A stretch of DNA of 64,000 nt from JAKAGZ01 sp963783855. Its GTDB lineage: Bacteria > Bacteroidota > Ignavibacteria > Ignavibacteriales > Ignavibacteriaceae. Position 1 is the stretch's first letter; each line of letters starts with the position of its first letter. The stretch is from positions 372,001 to 436,000 of the forward strand of contig CAWAPE010000005.1 in assembly GCA_963783855.1 (NCBI GenBank). The letters are read 5' to 3'. Shown one piece after another: positions 39,347 to 47,691 of the stretch. A program made the translations under genes and the position numbers. The notes below the pieces were generated by a model that was given only the letters and a program-made list of their open reading frames with translations, had not been told where the DNA came from and ran no database searches.

Positions 39347-40154
39347 CTAATAAATTCCTGTCCCTTTTAAGTCCTCTCCCTGCAATTCCTTCTGGATTTG
39401 CCGGTAATTTGCCAGGTATGATAGAGCCATTTGGGTTCCTTTCTCAGCATCTTTTTTAATTGTCTCGTACCTGGGCTGAATAAATTTCTGGAAAATATAG
39501 TTACCGTTTACTTTTATTAGTATCACCGTACCAAATCTTGGGAGTGGTTTTTCTTCAATAACAATAGTGTAGTTCTTCATAAATGCAGGGGGATTAAAGT
39601 TCTTGTTAAATAGATCTACAAAATCTCTTCCCCATTTGCTTTGAGTACGATCAATAACCAGCCCCCCAATCCCCGGATCTCCGTCCATTGAAGTATTTTG
39701 TTTATTCTGTGCTTGAATAGAAGCATTTGACGAGTTACTAATTTTTTTCTTACTTTTAGTCAAATTTTGAGGCGTAATGGAAGGAGGGGAAACATTTATA
39801 TAGGATATTATGATTCTTAATTTTTGATTAGGGATAAGATGCTCCAGGGTCAATAATTTTTTCCTTATTATTATCATATATTTCACGCCAACCAAATCCA
39901 TCACCCAGTAATTTGCTAGAAATATCCCATAGATTATCGCCAGGTTTAACAGTATAAATGATAGTCGTATCACTACAATTATACTTTAGACTATCTTGCT
40001 CTGTCTTTACTTTTTGTATAGTTTCCATATTTAGAGCAGCGTCGAAATCACCGCTGTATAAATTAAGCGGATACCCTGTGCTTCCGCAAAATAGAATTAA
40101 TAATAAAACGCTGACAATTTTTAGATGATTCATATACAGTATCATTTTAGACAT
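39347..40154 (-). CDS. csgE: LysM-CsgE fusion protein, frameshifted
   Basis: The N-terminal frame (from 40154) has a hydrophobic signal and a LysM peptidoglycan-binding domain (about residues 66-105: YTVKPGDNLWDISSKLLGDG). It stops after IIDPGASYP. The adjacent frame continues HLIPNQKLRIISY through a Ser/Lys/Asn-rich linker to a CsgE domain: GLVIDRTQSKWGRDFVDLF, YTIVIEEKPLPRFGTVILI and NGNYIFQKFIQPR. Removing one base of the CC at 39844-39845 joins them as IIDPEHLIPNQ (about 268 aa). CsgE gates the CsgG pore; enterobacterial CsgE is only ~130 aa and has no LysM. The frameshift may be a sequencing indel, since the rest of the operon is intact. The gene starts 8 nt after the CheW-like gene. Confidence 0.88.
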
Positions 40155-40162
40155 AATAACTT

Positions 40163-40690
40163 TTAATGATCTCCCCGCCTGTACATTTCGTTATTATAAA
40201 AAGTCCCTCTAAATGCCTTACTTGCCGTTGAAATATTTGCGAGCTTTTCTAATTCTTTTGAGATTATTTCCAGGTTGGGGATAAAAAACTCCCTTTCCTG
40301 AAACTTTATCAGGCCGCTTAAGTATTTTTTATTATACAATAATTTCAGGTCCAGAGAAGTCTCTACAAATATTTTATCTGTAGTAATAATCTCGACCACC
40401 TCGTCAACCAGGAAAGCAATCCTTTTACCAAAAACATCAATCAATATTGCGCGACAGCCATTATTTCTATTCAGTTCGGGATAACCTAATAGACTGTGCA
40501 ATGGTATAACTTTATATTCCAGATCACCAATATTAATTGCGGCTTGGTTAAAACTGTTAATTTTTATTTTAACATCTTTTCTTAATATTATATCCGAAAC
40601 AATCTGGATATCTATACAATATTCTTGTTTGCCAATTTCAAAAATTAACAACCCGGTTAGTCCTTTTAAGTTTTCCTGGTTAATTGTCAT
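40163..40690 (-). CDS. CheW-like protein heading the curli secretion operon
   Basis: A 175-aa CheW-like domain protein: GLLIFEIGKQEYCIDIQIVSDII and RAILIDVFGKRIAFLVDEVVEIITTD match the two CheW half-barrels. It shares its unusual DIQIV motif and overall plan with the copy at 30506-31024. It is the first gene after the sigma-54 promoter at 40751-40767 and lies 8 nt before the lysM-csgE gene. A CheW-like adaptor as the lead gene of a curli operon is unexpected; it may couple a chemosensory-type signal to fibre production. No CheA is present in the window. Confidence 0.85.
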   Translation of the reverse strand: MTINQENLKGLTGLLIFEIGKQEYCIDIQIVSDIILRKDVKIKINSFNQAAINIGDLEYKVIPLHSLLGYPELNRNNGCRAILIDVFGKRIAFLVDEVVEIITTDKIFVETSLDLKLLYNKKYLSGLIKFQEREFFIPNLEIISKELEKLANISTASKAFRGTFYNNEMYRRGDH

Positions 40691-40750
40691 TTAGTATTGT
40701 TTTGGACACTATAAGTGAATAAGTCGCTCAACTTTATAGATAATATGGTT

Positions 40751-40767
40751 AGCAATAAAAGTGCCTA
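40751..40767 (-). promoter_or_regulatory. Sigma-54 (-24/-12) promoter of the curli secretion operon
   Basis: On the minus strand the sequence is AGGCACTTTTATTGCT. It matches the consensus TGGCACG-N4-TTGC(A/T) at GGCAC and TTGCT, with exactly 10 nt between the invariant GG and GC. Transcription would start near 40740, leaving a leader of about 50 nt before the CheW-like ATG at 40690. The NtrC-type activator gene lies immediately upstream. Confidence 0.75.
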
Positions 40768-40883
40768 AATATTTGATATTGTTTTTATCCTATAATCCAA
40801 ATATTTATTTTTATTACGATCTTTTTAATCAGAATTTTAGATAGTAATAAGAAAGTTTTTTAGACACCACTATAAATAAGTTT

Positions 40884-40904
40884 AATTAGTTACTATAACT
40901 AATT
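40884..40904. promoter_or_regulatory. Perfect palindrome, candidate enhancer for the sigma-54 activator
   Basis: Arms AATTAGTTA and TAACTAATT separated by CTA, 9 of 9 bases paired. It lies about 120-140 bp upstream of the -24 element, the typical distance for an NtrC-family upstream activating sequence. Activator binding is inferred, not shown. Confidence 0.5.
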
Positions 40905-41105
40905 TTAGTAAAACAGCTTATAAATAGATAAAGGAACTATCCCAAATTGAAAATTTATAATTTTTTGTCTATTTAATTAAAATATTTTTGTAAGATTTTC
41001 GTTTGTAAATAAAACATTTAGTAACATGTATATTATTTAGCAACTCAGGTATATCCTTAATTGAATTGCAGGCACTATCTTTTTAATAAATTGGATCCAT
41101 TAGAC

Positions 41106-42461
41106 TTAAGTTGGTGATATTGAATAAGCCTTAATTTTGGTATAAAGTGTTTGTTTGGAAATTCCAAGAAGTTTTGCCGCCTTAGTTTTATTCCAATTTA
41201 CTTTATCCAACACATATTTTATATGCATATTTTCAACTTCTGAGAGCCTAAAATCCTCAAGGTTTTCCTCGTAGCCATAATATTTAATTTTACTGAGAAG
41301 TATGTTTTCCTTTTCCAGCACATCACCCTTCGCCAGTAGAACAGCCTGCATCAGAATATTCCCCAATTCTCTAACATTGCCGACCCATTTATAATTCTGT
41401 AGAATATCAATTACTTCATAAGGTATTTTAATAACATTTTTATGTAGTTCCTTGTTTATCTTTTTTAAAATATGAATGACTAATAAAGAAATGTCGCTTT
41501 TCCTTTCACGCAACGGAGGAACATTTATTGTGAATACATTTAATCTATAATAAAGATCTTCCCTGAATTTCCCTTCCTTTACTAGTTTTTCAAGGTTTTT
41601 ATTAGTCGCTGCAATAATCCTGGCATTCATTGAAATTGTGGTTTCTCCGCCAACTCTTTCAAATTCCCGTTCCTGTATAACTCTTAGAAGTTTAACCTGC
41701 AAACTAGGGGAAATGTCTGCAATTTCATCGAGAAAAATCGTCCCGTTCTCCGCCAACTCGAATTTTCCTTTCTTATCTCTAATTGCTCCGGTAAATGAGC
41801 CTTTAACGTGCCCGAATAATTCACTTTCCAGCAGGGTCTCCGGCAATGCGGCTGAATTCACTGCTATAAACGGTTTATCTTTTGTAACACCACTGTAATG
41901 AATTGTTCTGCTGATTAATTCCTTGCCGGTCCCGCTTTCTCCCTGAATTAGTACATTTACTCTGCTTGATGAAATTTTACCAATTTTTTTCAGAATTTCT
42001 TTTATCAATGGCGAATTTCCTACAATTATATCATCGTCATTATCTTTCCCAACGAAAATTTTTGTAATATCTTCAAGTCTCTCTTCTAGTGTGCTCGTCT
42101 CAAGAGCATTTTTGATTATTACTTTCAGGTTGGAAATATCAATTGGCTTTTCAACATAATCATAAGCGCCCTCTTGAATCGCAGAAATAATTGTATCCAT
42201 TTCATTAACTGCGGTTATGATAATTACTGGCACGCCTGATTTATTTTCTTTTATTTTTTTTAAGACATCCATGCCGCCAAGTTCAGGCATAACCATATCA
42301 GTCAAAACAAGGTCAGGCTTTTTCTCATCAAAGAGTTTAAGCCCCTCTCTACCATTATAAGCTAAAGAGACATCATAGCCGAGCCCGGTAATAAATATAT
42401 CCAGGGTCTCTACAGTAGATACGTCATCATCAATAACAAGTATATTCTTTTTATTACTCAT
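41106..42461 (-). CDS. NtrC-family sigma-54 response regulator
   Basis: 451 aa. Receiver domain with Asp55 in LVLTDMVMPE and Lys in YVEKPIDISN. AAA+ domain with Walker A GESGTGKE, sigma-54 loop GSFTGA near residue 216 and Walker B FLDEIAD. C-terminal Fis-type HTH (KAAKLLGISKQTLYTKI). Its ATG directly abuts the TAA of the PAS kinase gene, so the pair is one two-component unit. It is the obvious activator for the sigma-54 promoter that begins 340 nt downstream of its stop. Closely similar along its whole length to the orphan regulator at 31415-32767. Confidence 0.95.
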   Translation of the reverse strand: MSNKKNILVIDDDVSTVETLDIFITGLGYDVSLAYNGREGLKLFDEKKPDLVLTDMVMPELGGMDVLKKIKENKSGVPVIIITAVNEMDTIISAIQEGAYDYVEKPIDISNLKVIIKNALETSTLEERLEDITKIFVGKDNDDDIIVGNSPLIKEILKKIGKISSSRVNVLIQGESGTGKELISRTIHYSGVTKDKPFIAVNSAALPETLLESELFGHVKGSFTGAIRDKKGKFELAENGTIFLDEIADISPSLQVKLLRVIQEREFERVGGETTISMNARIIAATNKNLEKLVKEGKFREDLYYRLNVFTINVPPLRERKSDISLLVIHILKKINKELHKNVIKIPYEVIDILQNYKWVGNVRELGNILMQAVLLAKGDVLEKENILLSKIKYYGYEENLEDFRLSEVENMHIKYVLDKVNWNKTKAAKLLGISKQTLYTKIKAYSISPT

Positions 42462-44651
42462 TTATTCAATAATCGGGAATCTCAATTCGAAAGTTGTGTT
42501 GCCGGGACTGGTATCTATTAAATTGATTTTAGCATTGTTTGCTTCAAGTATATTTTTAATAATCGATAATCCAAGTCCTGTACCTTTTTTCTTTGTAGTG
42601 AAAAATGGTTCATAAACTTTATCAGGATTAGCTATACCACATCCTGAATCATTTATTAAAATTATAAATTCTTTGTTTTTTTTGTCAATATCTGAAGACA
42701 TTCTAATCGCTCCATTTCCCTCGATTGCTTCAATCGCATTCTCTATAAGATGATAAAATACTGATTCAAGTTTATCTTTTACCCCTGATATTTTTCTATC
42801 TTCAACATTATTTTCAAATACAATTGACTTTTTCTCCAGCAAAGGATTTAACAGAAACTTGATTTCTTCTATTGTCTTAAAAATTGATATTTCAACAAAT
42901 TTTGTTGGGTTGGTGCTGGAATACTGCAAAACCTCTTTCAACAAGCGCGATAATCTTTTCACCTCTTTCTGCAAAAGCTGTAATGATTTTTTTCTTGTAG
43001 GATCATCTTCACCCGAATCGCTAAGCATGTCAATATTCATCTTAATTGAATTAAGTGGCGTTTTCATCTCGTGGGATATAAACGCTGCCATTTTTCCAAT
43101 AGTCGCTAATTTTTCAAATTTAAGGTGAAAGTCTTCCGAAGATTTGCTTGCAGTAATGTCTTTGAAGATCAGGCCAACATAATCGATCTTGTTATCAGCC
43201 CCGTTAATCGGGAAGAAAACAGATTCAAATATTTTTGGCCCTGGTTCAATATCATACTCGCTGATATAATTTTTAATCTTGCCTTCATTAAATACTTCCC
43301 TTATATGGCCTTCGCTTCTCTTAATATATTTATCCGGTAGATCAAAAACTTCATTTAATTTTTTATTAAAAAGCCGCTCCGGTGTCATAGCCAGGCTCTG
43401 CAGTGTACTTTGGTTAAATACTTTCATTCTGAAGTCCCTGTCAAAGATTATTATTGATTCTGTTATAGAATCAAATATCTTTGAAAAGAAAGTTTCATTA
43501 TAGGTGACATCACCAGGCAAGCCAGACAAGCTGTTCTTAGTCTTGCTGATTATAATATACCCGGTAAGATTATTAAGATCATCCTTTATCTCAGAGATAT
43601 TTAATTCAAGAAGCTTACTGTTCCCAGTGTTACTATTTAATTGAATTTCAAACTGTGTGGTTTGTTTTTCATATAGGAAATTCATCATTCTGGATTTATT
43701 CTCCCCTTCCAAATCCAGCGGAATGACATTAAAGAAGTTTTCCCCGACAATATTTCCTTTGTCTATTTCAAGTATCTGTTTTGCACCACTGCTCATTTCC
43801 ATTATATTATATTTCGTGTCAGTAATGGTTACAGCATCATTTAGATTCTTGAACAAATTTTCCTGCAGCAAATGGTTCCCATTTCCCTCAAACAGATAAG
43901 GTGCATCAGTTTTGAATGCTATAAAATGTGTTATTTGATTTTTGTAATTTAAGTATGGGATAATTTTTTGCTCATCGACATATATACTTCCGTCTTTTCG
44001 CTTGTTAAATAATCTCTCTTCCCAAATCTTCCCGCTTTTCAAAGTCTGCCACATTTTTTTATAAAACTCAAAATCATGCACGTGAGATTTTAAAATTCTG
44101 GGACTCTTCCCCCTGATCTCATCTATATTATATTGTGTAAGGCGTGTAAACGGTTCATTGACCCACTCAATATATCCTTCCGGATCGGTAATCATAATAG
44201 CGTTCGGCAAAGATTCAAATAGAGACTTTAGCACCTCCAATCCATCAACTGAATTTCTTAAATTGTTTGTTTCAAACATTTCCACAAAGACCAGGTTATT
44301 TTTTAATGGACTAAGTGTAAGCTCATACAAGTTAATAAAATTGGTATTAAGCGATAATGTTTCAGTAATATTGCCTTTATTCTTATTTAATTTTCCAATT
44401 CTTGTTTTTAAATTATAATTAAAACTATCCTGGAATATGGAATAAATTGAGGTACCTATTAATTGTTCGTCAGATTTGTTAATTTTATCCAGGAAGGCTT
44501 TATTGACCGATTTAATAATTCCAGCGGTATCTATTACAAATTTAATATTTTTAGATTTGTAGTATGTTTCATAAAGTATATCAGCGTCCTCGAATATAGT
44601 ATCTATATTCATAGGAATATATTGAGCAGATTTCCTGCTATTATTCAACAT
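42462..44651 (-). CDS. NtrB-like multi-PAS sensor histidine kinase
   Basis: 729 aa with no signal or membrane segment, hence cytoplasmic. Four PAS-like regions are visible: about 30-120, 140-250 (LPNAIMITDPEGYIEWVNEPF), 265-360 (DAVTITDTKYNIMEMSSGA) and 385-495 (ITESIIIFDRDFRMKVFNQS). The HisKA motif is FISHEMKTPLNSIKMN with His near 527, and the ATPase domain has ENAIEAIEG, NDSGCGI and KKKGTGLGLSI. It should phosphorylate the adjacent regulator in response to an internal signal; PAS ligands cannot be told. Repeat copy D lies 298 nt upstream of the start. Confidence 0.94.
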   Translation of the reverse strand: MLNNSRKSAQYIPMNIDTIFEDADILYETYYKSKNIKFVIDTAGIIKSVNKAFLDKINKSDEQLIGTSIYSIFQDSFNYNLKTRIGKLNKNKGNITETLSLNTNFINLYELTLSPLKNNLVFVEMFETNNLRNSVDGLEVLKSLFESLPNAIMITDPEGYIEWVNEPFTRLTQYNIDEIRGKSPRILKSHVHDFEFYKKMWQTLKSGKIWEERLFNKRKDGSIYVDEQKIIPYLNYKNQITHFIAFKTDAPYLFEGNGNHLLQENLFKNLNDAVTITDTKYNIMEMSSGAKQILEIDKGNIVGENFFNVIPLDLEGENKSRMMNFLYEKQTTQFEIQLNSNTGNSKLLELNISEIKDDLNNLTGYIIISKTKNSLSGLPGDVTYNETFFSKIFDSITESIIIFDRDFRMKVFNQSTLQSLAMTPERLFNKKLNEVFDLPDKYIKRSEGHIREVFNEGKIKNYISEYDIEPGPKIFESVFFPINGADNKIDYVGLIFKDITASKSSEDFHLKFEKLATIGKMAAFISHEMKTPLNSIKMNIDMLSDSGEDDPTRKKSLQLLQKEVKRLSRLLKEVLQYSSTNPTKFVEISIFKTIEEIKFLLNPLLEKKSIVFENNVEDRKISGVKDKLESVFYHLIENAIEAIEGNGAIRMSSDIDKKNKEFIILINDSGCGIANPDKVYEPFFTTKKKGTGLGLSIIKNILEANNAKINLIDTSPGNTTFELRFPIIE

Positions 44652-44948
44652 CGCTCCATTTTAGCTAATATTATTCTGTTTTCGCCGCTTTTTTAACCTA
44701 ATATTTGATTTTTGCAAACCAATTATGGGCTGATATTTTCGAAAATAGCTCTCTAAAATCTTAAATCCGCATAATCCCGCGTGGCTCTTGAGCCTGGTGA
44801 ATAGTATGTGCCGCAGATAATTATTAAAATTTGCTAGTTACAGTAGATAAACAGCAGGAGCTAATTATCATTTATGTAACCACAATTCAGTAAAAATCTA
44901 CTAATTTTAATAAAATGTCAAGAAATTTGACGAAATGTGCATTAATAG

Positions 44949-44986
44949 TTATCTAACGGTATGGTTCATTGAGTTAACGGCAAAAT
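44949..44986 (-). repeat. Dispersed intergenic repeat, copy D (38 nt)
   Basis: Identical to copy C at 33292-33329 over 38 nt, with unrelated flanks. It lies 298 nt upstream of the histidine kinase start, in the same orientation as the gene. Confidence 0.85.
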
Positions 44987-45285
44987 ATTGTACGCATTTT
45001 ATTTTATTACTGGCTTGTGTCCGATATTTGGACTCTATGTATCTGCTTTAAAATTCAGTATTATTTTCTTAGTATCGTCAAATTCTTTCCAGCGTCTATT
45101 ATATTTATCAGTTATACGTCTTTCTATGATATTAGATGAAATGGCAGTATAGTTGTTACTAAGTAGTACATAGCTGTAAAAAACTCGTTCTCGGAAAGGT
45201 TTCCCTCTCTCTTCTTGCCAAATCTATGTTCGCTCCCCAGATTAAACCAATAAATCACCAGGATTATTTATTGGTTTTAAAACAA

Positions 45286-45317
45286 AAAACCCCGAATATG
45301 ATAAATATTCGAGGTTT
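45286..45317 (-). terminator. Degenerate terminator-like hairpin next to the tRNA fragment
   Basis: AAAACCCCGAATAT / ATATTCGAGGTTT. It corresponds in position and sequence to the terminator that follows the intact tRNA at 51037-51070, so it was duplicated together with the tRNA fragment. Confidence 0.55.
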
Positions 45318-45322
45318 CTAAC

Positions 45323-45364
45323 GTGAGCCCAGATGGACTTGAACCACCGACCCTCTGATAATGA
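45323..45364 (-). other. 3' fragment of a CAT-anticodon tRNA (possible attachment-site duplicate)
   Basis: 42 nt that match the 3' half of the intact tRNA at 51073-51114 with only two mismatches, covering the acceptor 3' strand, the T-arm and the 3' side of the anticodon arm. Similarity ends at the anticodon loop; no 5' half follows. This is the form left by site-specific integration into a tRNA 3' end. Confidence 0.75.
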
Positions 45365-45478
45365 ATTAGTTAAACTTCTACGATTATGTAAAATAAACAA
45401 AACATCTTATTCTTGCCTATCTTAATCCACAAATTGTAAGAGCGCACCTTGAAAATATCCAGTATCCTTTATCAGAGG

Positions 45479-45502
45479 CATCCCTCAAAACTACCGGCTC
45501 AT
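45479..45502 (+). repeat. 24-nt direct repeat, unit 1
   Basis: CATCCCTCAAAACTACC followed by GGCTCAT; matches unit 2 at 46394-46417 at 22 of 24 positions. The two units flank the membrane-protein gene at 45521-46147. Confidence 0.6.
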
Positions 45503-45520
45503 AGGTGACGGATTATTTTT

Positions 45521-46147
45521 TTACTTCATCATTTCCTTTTTGAACATTAGTGCCAGTAATAACATTGCCAGTGGAGCAGTAACAGCCCAGGGGATGCCTA
45601 ATAAAAGTAATCTTTCAGAATAAACCGGATAGAAATAAACTACAGCAATTAACGGAGTAACAAGAAAGTTTGCTATAAAAGAATACCTGACCCACTTTTG
45701 AAAACCATTTTTATTAAAGACCGGGACTGCAAAAAGTGTGGCAATACCCATAGAAATATAACCTATCGCATCGAAGTCCCAGAATAATGAATGAGGAGTC
45801 TGAATAAGAATTTTTATTTGGTCTGAATTTCCCTGAAGAGTCGCTGGGATAACAGTTGTCAATTGAACAACATAATTTGCTGTAACAAAAACAGCATAGA
45901 TTTCAGCAAAGATTAAAGCAGCGTGGCCCCATATTTTTTTGTCGATTGGTGTTATATAAAAAAGAGCAAGCATCTCAATTAAAAATGGTATAACTATGCA
46001 GAGTGAAAAGCCATAAATAAAAATTTCATCGTACGGATAATGGAGGTAACCTAAAAGCTGTAGGGTCTGAACAAATACAAAAGCCAGGTTTGAAAAAAAG
46101 GCAAGTATACCGGCTCTGAATCCAATTTTATATAATTTTCTATTCAT
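45521..46147 (-). CDS. Polytopic membrane protein of unknown function
   Basis: A 208-aa hydrophobic protein with about six membrane helices (around residues 12-34, 44-68, 75-98, 128-146, 158-178 and 182-202). No signature motif is recognised. The pattern YGFSLCIVIPFLIEMLALFYITP is reminiscent of uncharacterised DUF-type membrane proteins. It is the leftmost gene of the segment bounded by the tRNA fragment and the intact tRNA. Confidence 0.7.
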   Translation of the reverse strand: MNRKLYKIGFRAGILAFFSNLAFVFVQTLQLLGYLHYPYDEIFIYGFSLCIVIPFLIEMLALFYITPIDKKIWGHAALIFAEIYAVFVTANYVVQLTTVIPATLQGNSDQIKILIQTPHSLFWDFDAIGYISMGIATLFAVPVFNKNGFQKWVRYSFIANFLVTPLIAVVYFYPVYSERLLLLGIPWAVTAPLAMLLLALMFKKEMMK

Positions 46148-46505
46148 TGATTACCCAAACAATAAATTGTAAAATATTGTTATAATAAAAATAATGAAAT
46201 TGATGGGAATTACTATAATGCCTTGTTTAATATATAGGAATGGAATTGAATGATTTTTACTATGCTATCACTAATTAGAAACCAATCAATCATTAAATTT
46301 TTAATTCTCCAACAGCCAGGAGTATAATAAAAAAACTATTTATTTAAAAATGCACTAAACAATACTGCAACTTTATACCATAAATCACAGGCTCATCCCT
46401 CAAAACTACCTGTTCATCGTCTTATTTTTTCAATCATTTAATATTCCATTTAATTTTGAATCAGAAATTCAGAAATGATTTATCACAAACTTAAAAGGAG
46501 ATAAA
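46148..46505. other. Divergent intergenic region
   Basis: 358 nt between divergent genes; it must hold both promoters. It contains unit 2 of the 24-nt repeat (46394-46417) and the ribosome-binding site AAAAGGAG for the downstream barrel gene. No ORF. Confidence 0.5.
46394..46417 (+). repeat. 24-nt direct repeat, unit 2
   Basis: CATCCCTCAAAACTACC followed by TGTTCAT, 22 of 24 positions as in unit 1 (45479-45502), and both are followed by T-rich tracts. Confidence 0.6.
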
Positions 46506-47087
46506 ATGAAAAATCTAATTTTAACAACCATAGCTTTAATAACCCTATTAGCATCACAAATTACAATGGCACAGGATAACTGGGGTCTGGAATTAAGAAA
46601 CGGTGCTTCATTTGCAACTAAAGAATTGGCAGACGCCACACTTAAAACAGGGTTCGGTTTTGAGGGAACTATAGCTTACCATTTTATGCCGCATCTTTCA
46701 GCTTATGCCGGATGGGGTTGGAATAGATTTTCAGCAGATAATTCATTTGCTGGAACTAATATGGATTTTGAAGAAACAGGTTATACTTTTGGTTTTCAAT
46801 TTCTTCATCCAATAGAAGAGACAAGTCTAAGTTATTTGATTAGAGTAGGTGGAATATTCAATCACATTGAAGTTGAAAATAGAAACGGTGAAATTATTAG
46901 TGATTCTAAGCATGGCTTTGGATGGCAGATTGGTGCAGGAATCGTAATCCCGATTTTTAATCGTTTGAATTTACTACCAAGCGTGAGATATCGTTCTTTA
47001 TCCAGAGATATTGAGATTGGCAATAGAATCACTTCTGTTAATCAGAATTATATTTCTGCAGGTGTTGGATTATCGTGGTCTTTCTAA
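46506..47087 (+). CDS. Small outer-membrane beta-barrel protein
   Basis: A 193-aa protein with a signal peptide (residues 1-22, ending ITMAQ). The mature part alternates hydrophobic and polar residues and ends in an aromatic residue (GVGLSWSF), typical of 8-stranded barrels recognised by BamA. AAAAGGAG precedes the ATG. A terminator follows at 47105-47134. Function unknown; porin-like or adhesin-like. Confidence 0.85.
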   Translation: MKNLILTTIALITLLASQITMAQDNWGLELRNGASFATKELADATLKTGFGFEGTIAYHFMPHLSAYAGWGWNRFSADNSFAGTNMDFEETGYTFGFQFLHPIEETSLSYLIRVGGIFNHIEVENRNGEIISDSKHGFGWQIGAGIVIPIFNRLNLLPSVRYRSLSRDIEIGNRITSVNQNYISAGVGLSWSF

Positions 47088-47104
47088 GCAAATAAAATAT
47101 ATAG

Positions 47105-47134
47105 AAACCGGAAGTTTAAGCAACTTCCGGTTTT
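47105..47134 (+). terminator. Intrinsic terminator after the barrel gene
   Basis: AAACCGGAAGTT / AACTTCCGGTTT stem with loop TAAGC, 18 nt after the stop, ending in TTTT. Confidence 0.9.
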
Positions 47135-47196
47135 GGGCTGGCTATTTTAATCAACTTAACCGATTAAAAAATCATTGAACTAAAAAGACAAATAAA

Positions 47197-47634
47197 ATGA
47201 ATAAAAATAATTTAAAACCTTTAGCTATTACTTTTTTTGTTAGCGCGTTATGGGATACAATAGCAGCTATTCAGTATTTTTTCTTTATCGGTTCCTGTCG
47301 CAAAATTGATAATCCCTCTATTGATCCATTCTTCTCAATCTTCCTGGGATCATTCTTCATTTGTTTTGCCTATTTGCAGTTTTTATCAGCAGTTAATATA
47401 AAGCGATATGCTTTTAATGTTGGATGCCTGATAATTGGTCGGTCGTTTTATGTAATCCAACTTTATTCTTTTATGATATTTGTTCAAGATTTTCCTTCAA
47501 CTTTCTGGTTTACGGGTATTATAGATGGTCTTTTTACTATTCTCTATATAGTGTTTGCAGTACTTGGTGGATTAAAATTAAGTGATTTATTCTTGCCTGA
47601 CCGGAGCCGAATAACAGAAAAAACCTTGAATTAG
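47197..47634 (+). CDS. Small four-helix membrane protein, unknown
   Basis: A 145-aa protein with about four membrane helices (around residues 8-30, 43-63, 72-96, 105-128). No recognised domain. It lies upstream of the LytS-like kinase on the same strand, 57 nt from the kinase ATG, and might be a membrane partner of that sensor; there is no direct evidence for this. Confidence 0.7.
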   Translation: MNKNNLKPLAITFFVSALWDTIAAIQYFFFIGSCRKIDNPSIDPFFSIFLGSFFICFAYLQFLSAVNIKRYAFNVGCLIIGRSFYVIQLYSFMIFVQDFPSTFWFTGIIDGLFTILYIVFAVLGGLKLSDLFLPDRSRITEKTLN

Positions 47635-47691
47635 CGGACTTGAGTAATTAAGATCACAAGCATCTTAAAATGTTTTTCACGATTTTTGAGT

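Larger units (their letters stand above)
40691..41105. other. Regulatory region of the CheW-csgEFG operon
   Basis: 415 nt between the NtrC-like gene and the CheW-like gene, without an ORF. It holds the sigma-54 promoter (40751-40767) and the palindrome at 40884-40904, both listed separately. Confidence 0.65.
44652..45520. other. Long intergenic region with repeat D and tRNA fragment
   Basis: 869 nt without a credible ORF. From left to right: leader of the kinase operon, repeat copy D (44949-44986), a terminator-like hairpin (45286-45317), the tRNA 3' fragment (45323-45364) and one unit of a 24-nt repeat (45479-45502). Confidence 0.55.
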
